From: JAXDBW01 sp034678405
Lineage (GTDB): Bacteria; Patescibacteriota; Patescibacteriia; UBA10025; JAHIVO01
DNA length: 30,327 nt
Direction of reading: 5' to 3'
NCBI GenBank assembly: GCA_034678405.1
Contig: JAXDBW010000049.1
Location: forward strand, 1 to 30,327
Under the pieces are notes generated by a model. That model was not told where the DNA came from. It worked only from the letters and a program-made list of their open reading frames with translations, and searched no databases. Below are positions 1 to 7,623 of the stretch, piece after piece (the stretch's first letter is position 1; each line of letters opens with the position of its first letter). A program made the translations under genes and the position numbers.

Positions 1-6
1 GACGAG

Positions 7-35
7 TTGTCTGGGGGGATAGATTAGGCTATACT
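7..35 (+). promoter_or_regulatory. Promoter for the pilin cluster
   Basis: A sigma70-like pair is visible: TTGTCT at 7-12 and TATACT at 30-35, 17 bases apart. Transcription would start near 42. This favours the ATG at 63 over the in-frame GTG at 42 as the start of the first pilin gene. Confidence 0.55.
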
Positions 36-62
36 ATTACTGTGGCAATAGGCCGGTACTCT

Positions 63-548
63 ATGATGGGAAATAGAAAAGCAGGTTTTACATTAATAGA
101 ACTCCTTGTTGTCCTGGCAATAATTGGCATCCTGGCAACTATTGGGTTGGTTGCTATGCAAGGCGCCCGGGAAAAAGCTCGAGACTCAGTCCGGTTCTCT
201 GATCTCTCTGCCATGAAAGCGGCATTGACTCTGTACTTCGACACGGCTAAGCACTACCCGATCCCTATCAAGAGTGGTGGTGACGGTCCTGACTATAGTA
301 CCGATGGGGTCGATGGGACTATTTTTTCAGCGAGCGGTAATCCAGTATTTCCTAGTTTCCTTTCTAAACAAATTACTGATCCGCGCAATACTCCCGGAGC
401 GTATTACTACTACGATACCAATCAACTTCTCGGCCATCGTAACTACGTCTTCTGTTTCTACCAGGAGTCTCTGCCGCAGGGGCGGTGGTTCTACTATTAC
501 TCCACGGGTGTGTCAGGAGAAGGAAATACCTGTCCGACACTGCCATAA
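63..548 (+). CDS. Type IV pilin / GspG-like pseudopilin
   Basis: Prepilin of 161 residues. A short basic leader ends in Gly8, followed by FTLIE and a hydrophobic helix (about residues 9-30). This is the class III prepilin signal: cleavage after Gly8, Phe at +1 and Glu at +5. The next part, REKARDSVRFSDLSAMKAAL, is the amphipathic helix typical of GspG/PilE-like proteins. The C-terminal domain is Tyr-rich with two cysteines. It is probably the major or a core (pseudo)pilin, processed by the prepilin peptidase two genes downstream. An in-frame GTG at 42 could lengthen it by seven residues, but the promoter position argues against this. No Shine-Dalgarno is obvious. The pilus ATPases and platform protein are not in the window, so pilus versus secretion pseudopilus cannot be decided. 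Confidence 0.85.
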   Translation: MMGNRKAGFTLIELLVVLAIIGILATIGLVAMQGAREKARDSVRFSDLSAMKAALTLYFDTAKHYPIPIKSGGDGPDYSTDGVDGTIFSASGNPVFPSFLSKQITDPRNTPGAYYYYDTNQLLGHRNYVFCFYQESLPQGRWFYYYSTGVSGEGNTCPTLP

Positions 549-554
549 TCAACT

Positions 555-983
555 ATGAATCAATTACGACACAATCAATCAGGCATTAGCATCCTCGCCA
601 TATTGCTCATCGTGGTCGGGGTGGCTATAGTGATTGGTGGTGGATTTCTCCTGCTCAATCAAGAGCGAGCACATGTCCGTGACGCGAAGCGAGTGTCCGA
701 TATGACTCGGATCCAGGCTGCTTTTGAGCTCATGTTTAACGAGCAGGCAAGCTATGCCGGAGCGGCGCTCAGTGGGTGCTCTGAGCCCGGTACCCTGGTG
801 AGCAGCTGTAATCTCGGGAGTTATGTTCCGACGATCAAGCAAATTACTGATCCGGGAAAATATAGCTATGTGGTGTCAGTTGTACCGACGGCAGAAACAT
901 ACCAGGTAACATTCACACTCGAAAAATCTTACGAATCGTTTGCCGCAGGCAAACATACCGTTTCTCCGAGCGGGATTAAGTAA
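555..983 (+). CDS. Pilin-like protein with atypical prepilin signal
   Basis: 142-residue protein, six bases after the first pilin gene. After QSG comes ISILAILLIVVGVAIVIGGG, a pilin-like membrane helix, but the residue at +5 after the presumed cleavage Gly is Ala, not the usual Glu. The following RDAKRVSDMTRIQAAFELMF resembles the helix just after the membrane segment in the neighbouring pilin, so the two look like relatives. Two cysteines (CSEPGTLVSSC) could form a disulfide. Lack of Glu5 is typical of tip (GspK/PilX-like) subunits, but the short length does not fit GspK. A hairpin terminator follows directly, so the first two pilins form one transcription unit. Confidence 0.75.
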   Translation: MNQLRHNQSGISILAILLIVVGVAIVIGGGFLLLNQERAHVRDAKRVSDMTRIQAAFELMFNEQASYAGAALSGCSEPGTLVSSCNLGSYVPTIKQITDPGKYSYVVSVVPTAETYQVTFTLEKSYESFAAGKHTVSPSGIK

Positions 984-984
984 A

Positions 985-1012
985 AACAGCCTATGAGGAT
1001 GGGCTGTTTTTT
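985..1012 (+). terminator. Intrinsic terminator after the first two pilins
   Basis: AACAGCC (985-991) pairs with GGCTGTT (1002-1008) around a 10-base loop, followed by T residues to 1012. The T-run touches the next promoter. Confidence 0.75.
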
Positions 1013-1020
1013 GGTATAAT
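1012..1020 (+). promoter_or_regulatory. Extended -10 promoter of prepilin peptidase gene
   Basis: TGGTATAAT is a TGn-extended -10 with a perfect TATAAT. No good -35 is seen. The start codon lies at 1030, only nine bases beyond, so the mRNA would have about 3 nt of leader. Confidence 0.65.
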
Positions 1021-1029
1021 AAAACGACT

Positions 1030-1779
1030 ATGGAAGGTATTTTGGTCGTTATTTTAGGACTGGTGGTGGGGAGTTTTTTGAATGCTGTCGTGTATCGACT
1101 CCACGCGGACATCAGTTTTTTGAAAGGGCGATCTTTTTGTCCGTGGTGCAAACACGATCTCCATACCTGGGACCTGATCCCCGTCTTGAGCTATGCTGTG
1201 CTCGGTGGCAAGTGTCGGTACTGCCGCAAGAAAATCTCATGGCAGTATCCGCTGGTTGAGATCAGTACGGCGCTTGTCTTTGGCCTGCTCTGGTGGCAGT
1301 ACGGGGTTACCGCCAGCTTGTTGGTGTATATGGTATATGCTGCGATACTGATCATTATTTTTGTATTTGATCTGAAGTACTACCTCATCCTTGATACAGT
1401 GACCATCCCGGCGATGGTCGTTAGCTTTATCCTCTCGGCCGTAGTATTGCGGATTGATGTTGTATCGTTACTACTTGGTGCGCTGATTGGCGGCGGCTTT
1501 TTTCTGCTCCAATTTTACATATCTCGAGGCACATGGATTGGTGGAGGGGACATTCGTCTCGGGGCGGTGATGGGATTGATGCTCGGATTTCCAAATATAA
1601 TCGTCGCTCTATTTATCGCCTACTTGCTTGGTTCGTTTGTCGGCATTGGCCTCATCGTGGGCGGGGCGAAGAAATGGAAAAGTCAGGTGCCGTTTGGCAC
1701 GTTTCTCAGCGCGGCCACGGTCCTGACATTTGTTATTGGTCAGTGGGTGGTCGAGTACTATCAGTCACTACTCTTATGA
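1030..1779 (+). CDS. pilD: Type IV prepilin leader peptidase (A24 family)
   Basis: Inner-membrane aspartyl protease and N-methylase that cleaves prepilin leaders. The 249 residues show the full bifunctional layout. An N-terminal GSFLNAVVYRL segment is followed by the cytoplasmic domain with two zinc-binding pairs (C37-PW-C40 and C62-RY-C65). Several membrane helices follow, with catalytic aspartates D114 (FDLKYY) and D174 (GGGDIRLG, the GxGD-type motif). Length is normal for PilD/GspO. It sits among its likely substrates and has its own promoter. Its TGA overlaps the ATG of the next pseudopilin (ATGA), so the two are translationally coupled. No Shine-Dalgarno precedes the start; the predicted leader is only a few nucleotides. 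Confidence 0.93.
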   Translation: MEGILVVILGLVVGSFLNAVVYRLHADISFLKGRSFCPWCKHDLHTWDLIPVLSYAVLGGKCRYCRKKISWQYPLVEISTALVFGLLWWQYGVTASLLVYMVYAAILIIIFVFDLKYYLILDTVTIPAMVVSFILSAVVLRIDVVSLLLGALIGGGFFLLQFYISRGTWIGGGDIRLGAVMGLMLGFPNIIVALFIAYLLGSFVGIGLIVGGAKKWKSQVPFGTFLSAATVLTFVIGQWVVEYYQSLLL

Positions 1780-2438
1780 GGCACGTGAAGCGGAAAGGAT
1801 TTACTTTGCTCGAGCTGCTGATCGTCATGTTTATCATTGGTGTATTGACTGCGGTGGTGGCGGTGAATTTCCGCCGAGGTGATCGCAGCCAGGATCTTCG
1901 GCAGGTGAGTACTGAATTTATCCAGAGTATACGTCTCGCTCAGGCGTATGCCACGAGCGGTAACAGTATTAATTACTGCAATGCCTCCGCGCCGAGCCAT
2001 GCGTATGAAGCCTGTGAGGACGATACGTATTGTGCTGCGGCGGGGACCTGCATTGATAGCGTGCCGCCCGGTGGGTATGGCATATATATTGACAACGCAT
2101 TTAGTTATCGACTCTTTGCCAATACCAATACTGTGAGCTACTACTTCGATAGTACCGAGCCAGTCATCACTCAAAAAGATGTATTGGACACTGGTGTGGG
2201 AGTTATCCAGTACCAAGTCGGGGGCACTGTATATACCCCTGACACCATTCCGCTGTCTATTGTGTTCACTCCTCCGACTGGAGAAATATCAATATTCACC
2301 GATATCACTGAGGTGACCGAGCCCTCAATAATATTACTCATCAAGAGTAACTATATCGAAGATGTCTGCCGGACCATTAGGATCAACAGAATTTCTAATC
2401 AAATAAGCGAAGAACAATCAGGATGCAATCTTCCGTAA
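1776..2438 (+). CDS. GspH/FimT-like minor pseudopilin with cysteine module
   Basis: 220-residue prepilin. Leader MRHVKRKG, then FTLLE with Glu at +5 and a hydrophobic helix (about residues 9-30). The following GDRSQDLRQVSTEFIQSIRLAQAYA segment fits FimT/GspH minor pilins, which help start pilus assembly. A cysteine module, CEDDTYCAAAGTC (C80, C86, C92), is inserted early in the globular part, with C68 before it. A similar module occurs in the next two genes. The start ATG overlaps the stop of the peptidase gene. A longer in-frame reading begins inside the peptidase gene but has no pilin leader and was discarded. The C-terminus ends in GCNLP, overlapping the next gene. Confidence 0.83.
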   Translation: MRHVKRKGFTLLELLIVMFIIGVLTAVVAVNFRRGDRSQDLRQVSTEFIQSIRLAQAYATSGNSINYCNASAPSHAYEACEDDTYCAAAGTCIDSVPPGGYGIYIDNAFSYRLFANTNTVSYYFDSTEPVITQKDVLDTGVGVIQYQVGGTVYTPDTIPLSIVFTPPTGEISIFTDITEVTEPSIILLIKSNYIEDVCRTIRINRISNQISEEQSGCNLP

Positions 2439-3127
2439 GTATCAGACGCAATCAAGACGGCCAAACGCTCCTCGAACTACTCATTGCGCTGGTTATTTTG
2501 ATTACTGCCCTCGTGGGAACCGTAGCTCTCATCGTCAATAGTATCAGTGCCAGTCGGGAGAGTCGCAATCGCCTTATTGCTACGAGTCTGGCGCGCGAAG
2601 CTATCGAAATGGCCCGTGCCACCCGTGATAGTAACTGGGTGACGTCACTAGAGAAGATTTGCAGTGGAGGTACTAATGCCGGGGCTGTGTGCATTGGTGA
2701 TAGTGAGTGTAGTGGAGGTGGTTCGTGTTTATCCGAGTCATGGGACACTGGTCTCGTCGGGAGTAATCCGGCCATCCCGGTGCTCGATGGGGTGAATCCC
2801 TACCAATTTGATTTTAGCCCGGCTGATTTTAGTGATGCGCTAGCCCGGATTCACCGCGTAGGCGACCTCTATCAGCAGGGAGCGGGCGTGGGCGGTGCCG
2901 GAAGCGAATTTTACCGACTCATCTATATTAATCCGATTTGTCATGACGCGACGGATAATGAATTTATCGTTGGTCAAGCCTCAGCGGATACCTGTGGCAA
3001 TGGTAGTGCCAGTGCGTATCCGACTACCGTCGGCTATCGGATTATCGCTGAAGTCCGCTGGCCCAGCCAGAACGCATCGCACAATGTGAGAGTTGAAGAC
3101 CGTCTATATAATTGGCAGACACTCTAA
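2423..3127 (+). CDS. GspI/PilV-like minor pseudopilin with cysteine module
   Basis: 234-residue prepilin with leader MQSSVSIRRNQDG, then QTLLE (Gln at +1, Glu at +5) and a long hydrophobic helix. The SRESRNRLIATSLAREAIEMARATRD segment is typical of PilV/GspI (a conserved helix ending in AxEglE-type sequence). A cysteine module follows: C80, then CIGDSECSGGGSC with C90, C96 and C102. It overlaps the upstream gene by 16 bases, as is usual in this cluster. It probably forms part of the minor-pilin priming complex with its neighbours. Assignment to the I/V class is by local resemblance only. Confidence 0.8.
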   Translation: MQSSVSIRRNQDGQTLLELLIALVILITALVGTVALIVNSISASRESRNRLIATSLAREAIEMARATRDSNWVTSLEKICSGGTNAGAVCIGDSECSGGGSCLSESWDTGLVGSNPAIPVLDGVNPYQFDFSPADFSDALARIHRVGDLYQQGAGVGGAGSEFYRLIYINPICHDATDNEFIVGQASADTCGNGSASAYPTTVGYRIIAEVRWPSQNASHNVRVEDRLYNWQTL

Positions 3128-3131
3128 ATCT

Positions 3132-3842
3132 ATGCAGTTACGGAAATCACAACATGGATTTACCCTCATCGAAATGGTCATTGCCCTGTCCATATTTACG
3201 GTAACTATCCTAGTGGCTACGAACATTTATTTACTAGTCAGCAATGCGCAACAGCGGGCCCTCGCCGCTCAAAAGATTCTAGATGATGTGCGGGCTCTCT
3301 TTGAGACCATGACACAAGAAGTGCGCCTCGGAACAATAAACTACGCGTATTATGAAGCGAATAATATTGACCTCCATCCTGAAGCAGGGGCGGCTCCGAC
3401 GGTACTCGCCGTCGTTGATCAGTTAGGTGGGCAAATATTTTTCCGACTCGACGGTGGGGCAGTGCAATACTGTGAGGAGGTGTCGGGGACGGATTGTGAT
3501 CCGACAGGCAGTGGTTGGCTGGACGTGACACCGGCCGGGGTGACGATTGATCATTTATCATTTGTCATCACCCCGAGTGCCGATCCTTTTATCGAGACGA
3601 GCACAATCTCCTGTCTTGACGATAGTGACTGTATCAATGCCGATCTGACGTCATACCGATGTGCCGGAGATGGCGCGTGTCGATACTACAGTAATGGGCG
3701 GACCGTTCAACCACAGGTACTGATTTCGATTTCGTCGACCGCTCAAGCCAAACGTTTGATCGAGCAGGCCAGCGTTAGCATGCAAACGCTGGTGGCCTCA
3801 CGTATTATTGAGGGCGCTCTAGCCAATGAGAACCATGATTAA
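3132..3842 (+). CDS. GspJ/PilW-like minor pseudopilin with cysteine module
   Basis: 236-residue prepilin. Leader MQLRKSQHG, then FTLIE with Glu at +5 and a membrane helix. The region QRALAAQKILDDVRALFETMTQEVRLGTINY matches PilW/GspJ proteins, where a helix ends in the RxG/RLG turn. Two cysteine pieces appear late: CLDDSDC (C161, C167) and CAGDGAC (C177, C183), the same module as in the two preceding genes but split by nine residues. C114 and C122 form another close pair. The ATG at 3132 was preferred over an upstream in-frame start because it places a normal-length leader before the prepilin signal. Confidence 0.82.
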   Translation: MQLRKSQHGFTLIEMVIALSIFTVTILVATNIYLLVSNAQQRALAAQKILDDVRALFETMTQEVRLGTINYAYYEANNIDLHPEAGAAPTVLAVVDQLGGQIFFRLDGGAVQYCEEVSGTDCDPTGSGWLDVTPAGVTIDHLSFVITPSADPFIETSTISCLDDSDCINADLTSYRCAGDGACRYYSNGRTVQPQVLISISSTAQAKRLIEQASVSMQTLVASRIIEGALANENHD

Positions 3843-5286
3843 ATCGCATTCTCACACATCCCAAAACGGCATCGCACTAGTCTACGTACTGCTGATTGTG
3901 TTTTTGATCACGGCCATTGCCATTACTATTTCCATTGTCGTGATCAACGAGCTCCGACTGACCCGAACCGCATCGGATGCCACCCTGGCATACTACGCGG
4001 CAGAGTCAGGTATCGAACGCGGGCTATATACGGTGAAACAACTGCGCGCTGATGGGACAGAGACCCTCCAATCGGCAGTTACCGTAATTCAGGGGTTAAG
4101 TGGCTCTCTCACCAATAACACGCGATACGATAACAATGAATCATCGGCGCAATCGGCCATCATCCAGAACCAATTTATTGCCGAGGATCGCTTTGTCCAA
4201 GCTGATTATTATGATTTCGAGGATCCGCTCGACAATATCCCACCAGCAAATCAAATTACTCAGTCTCTAGTGGTTTCCAATGCCGGAAATGATCCGTTCT
4301 CCTGGGCCGAGGTCTCGTGGGTTGCTTGGGATGCAAATGGTACACTGGGTGAATCAGCGAGCGCACGTAAGATTATTGGTCCTACCGACCTGGCGAATGG
4401 ATGGACGATACCAAATCTCGATACATTCGACAGCATTGATCCACGCGGGTATCGGATCCGGATCAAAGCATTGTTTGGAGATTTGTCAAGTATCACTGTG
4501 ACTCCCTATGATCAACCAAATGGTGCTGCTGGTGGGGGCGCAATAGTTGATCTTCCCTCGCTCCTTCAAATAAAATCAGTGGGTCAGAAGTCATCATTTA
4601 AGCAAGCACTGACCGCCACCATACCATGGAAAATTCCATTGTATGGTCTATATGACTATGTACTCTTCAGCGAAGGAGAATTGCTTAAAGATATAATCTT
4701 AAACAGTCCGACCTATAGTTCTGGAGACCAGTCGATTGAGGATGCTATTCCGGCTGGGGCAGGGAATCTATGCTCGACCTTCAATGATTGTATCAACCTT
4801 GGTTGGCAGGCGCTCACGGGTAGCAATACGATGTTTTGTGCGGGGGATGATGCGTATTTCACAGCGCGCCATCAGCCCGGTACGTGTTATCTGGGTCGAG
4901 ACGCAGGAGCTCGTACATTTACCCTTCCGATTGACACTAGCGTGGTGGCGGGGGATGGATACTATATCTCCCTCCGGATGTGGTATATGTGTACAGATGG
5001 TGACGCAAATGACGTATGTGATACCGCCGGTAATCAGCGTGATCTTGCGGTGGAGATTTCTGGTCAATCAATCATAGTCGATGACAAAGCGCTCAATACT
5101 GATGAGCAGTGGGTATCGTGCACGATCCCTGATACCTATATAATTGGCAACTCCACCCTCCCCTCGGGTGATCCATCGCGATCTATTATCTTTTCTACCC
5201 ATCAGGGTAATTGGATGCCAGGTGATTGGATCGGGATTGATTGGTATCAAATCAGCACATTTAAGCTGTTCCCTGATTGTTATTAG
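3826..5286 (+). CDS. PilX/GspK-like large minor pilin
   Basis: 486-residue protein. The N-terminus SQNG then IALVYVLLIVFLITAIAITISIVVI is a prepilin-like helix. The conserved Glu5 is absent (Tyr at that place), as in PilX/GspK tip subunits. TLAYYAAESGIERGLY is the recognisable PilX_N-type signature. The large remainder is a secreted globular domain with ten or so cysteines (for example CSTFNDC and MCTDGDANDVC) and no recognised fold. It is likely a tip or adhesion-linked subunit. The start overlaps the previous gene by 17 bases; a second in-frame ATG at 3835 is possible. It ends 14 bases before ligA and closes the cluster. Confidence 0.75.
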   Translation: MRTMIKSHSHTSQNGIALVYVLLIVFLITAIAITISIVVINELRLTRTASDATLAYYAAESGIERGLYTVKQLRADGTETLQSAVTVIQGLSGSLTNNTRYDNNESSAQSAIIQNQFIAEDRFVQADYYDFEDPLDNIPPANQITQSLVVSNAGNDPFSWAEVSWVAWDANGTLGESASARKIIGPTDLANGWTIPNLDTFDSIDPRGYRIRIKALFGDLSSITVTPYDQPNGAAGGGAIVDLPSLLQIKSVGQKSSFKQALTATIPWKIPLYGLYDYVLFSEGELLKDIILNSPTYSSGDQSIEDAIPAGAGNLCSTFNDCINLGWQALTGSNTMFCAGDDAYFTARHQPGTCYLGRDAGARTFTLPIDTSVVAGDGYYISLRMWYMCTDGDANDVCDTAGNQRDLAVEISGQSIIVDDKALNTDEQWVSCTIPDTYIIGNSTLPSGDPSRSIIFSTHQGNWMPGDWIGIDWYQISTFKLFPDCY

Positions 5287-5300
5287 GCTTTTTACCGACC

Positions 5301-7310
5301 ATGGATAAACAAGCGGCTATACAGCGGATCGCTCAGCTGCGGAAAGAGATCAACTACCATCGGTATCAGTATCATGTCCTCGATCGACAGGAAATCTCTG
5401 ACGCAGCTCTCGACTCTCTCAAACATGAACTGCAGCAACTCGAGCAGCAGTTCCCTGAATTAGTGGCTCCGGATTCACCGACGCAGCGAGTTGGAGGCGA
5501 ACCGCTCAAAGAGTTTAAGAAGGTCCGACACCGTCAGCGGATGCTTTCGCTGAATGATATTTTTTCGGTTGAGGAATTGCAGGAGTGGCGTGATCGCTTG
5601 ATGAAGCTGCTTCCAGCCTCGACATCACTTGAGTATTTCTGTGAATTAAAGATGGATGGGCTGGCCATCTCACTGCTCTATCGGGACGGCGCGCTCTATC
5701 GAGCGGCCACGCGTGGTGACGGACAAGTTGGTGAAGATGTAACCCAGAATATCCGTACTATCGAATCGATCCCCCTGCAGCTGGATCTATCACAGCTCAA
5801 AAAGCCCCCGCGGGATATTGAAATTCGCGGCGAGGTGTATATGGCCCGTCGGGATTTCGAAAAACACAATGTCCGGCTTGCCAAAGAGGGAAAGCCAACG
5901 TATGCTAATCCGCGAAATATTTCGGCTGGGTCAGTGCGGCAACTCGATCCATCGGTGACTGCCGCGCGGAAGCTTCGGTTCATGGCATATGATTTGCCGA
6001 CGGACTTAGGACAAGTGACGCACGAAACAGTTCATGACATATTGCGAGAGCTTGGATTTCGGGCTGGTGATCAAAACAAACGGTGTAGCAGCCTTCAGGA
6101 GGTGGAGCGGTATCATCAGGAGATTGGCAAGAAGCGGAAATCACTTGACTACTGGAGTGACGGAATCGTTGTGACCATCAATGATATCAATACGTTTACA
6201 CAGCTCGGTACCGTCGGCAAAGCACCCCGCGGAGCGGTCGCCTACAAATATCCCGCTGAGCAAGCAACGACCGTAGTGGAGGACATCCAGGTCCAGGTAG
6301 GCCGTACTGGGGTGCTCACTCCCGTAGCGCATTTGCGCCCCGTCCAGGTGGCTGGCACGACCGTGTCGCGGGCGACACTGCATAATATGGACGAAATCGC
6401 ACGACTTGACGTGCGCATTGGTGATACAGTAGTGATTCAGAAAGCCGGTGATATCATCCCTGACATTGTGCAGGTCCTCGAGAAGATGCGGACCGGCAAA
6501 GAGAAAAAGTTTACCATGCCCAAGAAGTGCCCTATCTGCGATTCACCAGTCGAGCGGCGGGAGGGTGAGGTGGCATACTACTGTACCAATCCACGGTGCT
6601 ATGCGCTGCAGCATGAGCAACTCCGGCATTTCGTCTCGAAGAAAGCGCTTGACATCGACGGCCTCGGGCCAAAGATTCTCGAGCAGCTGGCCGCCGCTGA
6701 TCTGGTAAAATCTCCAGCCGATCTATTTGATCTGACGGAGGAGGATCTCGCTCCTCTCGAGCGGTTTGCTGAGAAGTCAGCTGAGAATCTAGTCCAAGCG
6801 ATTGATGCTGCGAAACAGGTGACGTTAGCTCGATTTATCTATGCCTTGGGGATTCGGCATGTCGGGGAGGAGACGGCGATCGACCTGGCTGAGACATTTG
6901 GCTCGATTGATGCTCTCATGGAGGCGAGCACAGAAGAACTCGCGGCGGTACCGGATATTGGTGGAGTGGTAGCAAAGAGTGTATATGATTATTTTCATGA
7001 TACGCAAAACAGTGCCCTCATACAGAATCTACAAAAGAAAGGCCTCACGATAAAAAAAGAGAGGTCACCGTCAAGAGGTTCTGGATCGTTGACCGGTAAA
7101 AAAATCGTTGTTACTGGTACGCTCGATTCACTCTCCCGGGATGAGGCCAAAGAGAAAATTCGAGCGGCAGGTGGCCGGTGGGTATCATCAGTATCGAAAA
7201 ACACTGATTATGTAGTCGTGGGGGACAGCCCAGGGTCGAAAGCCGAGAAAGCACAGTCGCTTGGCGTAACAGTGCTCGACGAGGCGGACTTTTTGAAGCT
7301 TATTTCCTAG
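5301..7310 (+). CDS. ligA: NAD+-dependent DNA ligase
   Basis: Seals nicks in duplex DNA using NAD+, in replication and repair. At 669 residues it has normal family length and all domains in order. The Ia domain with YHRYQYHVLD lies near residues 18-28. The adenylation motif CELKMDG has the nucleophile Lys117, followed by the OB fold. A four-cysteine zinc finger (CPIC and CTNPRC) lies near residues 400-425. Helix-hairpin-helix repeats (ALDIDGLGPKI, IRHVGEETA, VPDIGGVVA) and a C-terminal BRCT domain (GKKIVVTGTL to the end) follow. The ATG at 5301 is preferred; an upstream in-frame start adds eight residues with no family match. It starts 14 bases after the pilin gene, so it may be co-transcribed. 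Its last 20 bases hold the -35 of the gatCA promoter. Confidence 0.96.
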   Translation: MDKQAAIQRIAQLRKEINYHRYQYHVLDRQEISDAALDSLKHELQQLEQQFPELVAPDSPTQRVGGEPLKEFKKVRHRQRMLSLNDIFSVEELQEWRDRLMKLLPASTSLEYFCELKMDGLAISLLYRDGALYRAATRGDGQVGEDVTQNIRTIESIPLQLDLSQLKKPPRDIEIRGEVYMARRDFEKHNVRLAKEGKPTYANPRNISAGSVRQLDPSVTAARKLRFMAYDLPTDLGQVTHETVHDILRELGFRAGDQNKRCSSLQEVERYHQEIGKKRKSLDYWSDGIVVTINDINTFTQLGTVGKAPRGAVAYKYPAEQATTVVEDIQVQVGRTGVLTPVAHLRPVQVAGTTVSRATLHNMDEIARLDVRIGDTVVIQKAGDIIPDIVQVLEKMRTGKEKKFTMPKKCPICDSPVERREGEVAYYCTNPRCYALQHEQLRHFVSKKALDIDGLGPKILEQLAAADLVKSPADLFDLTEEDLAPLERFAEKSAENLVQAIDAAKQVTLARFIYALGIRHVGEETAIDLAETFGSIDALMEASTEELAAVPDIGGVVAKSVYDYFHDTQNSALIQNLQKKGLTIKKERSPSRGSGSLTGKKIVVTGTLDSLSRDEAKEKIRAAGGRWVSSVSKNTDYVVVGDSPGSKAEKAQSLGVTVLDEADFLKLIS

Positions 7311-7321
7311 AATGCTATACT
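7293..7321 (+). promoter_or_regulatory. Promoter of gatCA
   Basis: TTGAAG (7293-7298), a 17-base spacer, then extended -10 TGC-TATACT (7313-7321). The -35 lies within the end of ligA. Start is expected near 7328, seven bases before the gatC ATG. Confidence 0.65.
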
Positions 7322-7334
7322 AAGGAACCATAAT

Positions 7335-7622
7335 ATGGAGTTCACCACTCAAGATATCAAAAAGCTAGCCGACCTCGCTCGACTCGAGCTGACCCCTGAG
7401 GAGCAGGAGCTTTTCGCGACTCAGCTTGCTTCGATATTAGAATACGCACAGCAGATTCAGGACGTTGATACGAGTGGCGTAACCGTCACGTCACATATTG
7501 ATTATGACACTCAGGAGTTTCGTGAGGATGAGTCGCAGGCACCGGCCACAGTAGACGCGATTGTCAAACAGTTTCCTCATCGGGCGGGGTCGCTCAATCA
7601 AGTAAAGCGGATTCTCGAATAA
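7335..7622 (+). CDS. gatC: Aspartyl/glutamyl-tRNA amidotransferase subunit C
   Basis: 95-residue small subunit of the GatCAB transamidosome, which converts misacylated Glu-tRNA-Gln (and Asp-tRNA-Asn) to the amidated forms. The family pattern is visible: KKLADLARLELTPEEQELFATQLASILEYAQQIQDVDTSGV, then a C-terminal tail with RAGSLNQVKRILE. GatC wraps around GatA, and gatA follows after one base, so the pair is co-translated. gatB is not in the window. AAGGA eight bases before the ATG could be a Shine-Dalgarno if transcription starts slightly upstream of the predicted point. Confidence 0.93.
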   Translation: MEFTTQDIKKLADLARLELTPEEQELFATQLASILEYAQQIQDVDTSGVTVTSHIDYDTQEFREDESQAPATVDAIVKQFPHRAGSLNQVKRILE

Positions 7623-7623
7623 C

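Noticed and set aside
1533..1775. In-frame extension of the FimT-like gene into the prepilin peptidase gene
   Set aside because: It has no pilin leader, and the ATG at 1776 gives a correct class III signal with an ATGA overlap.
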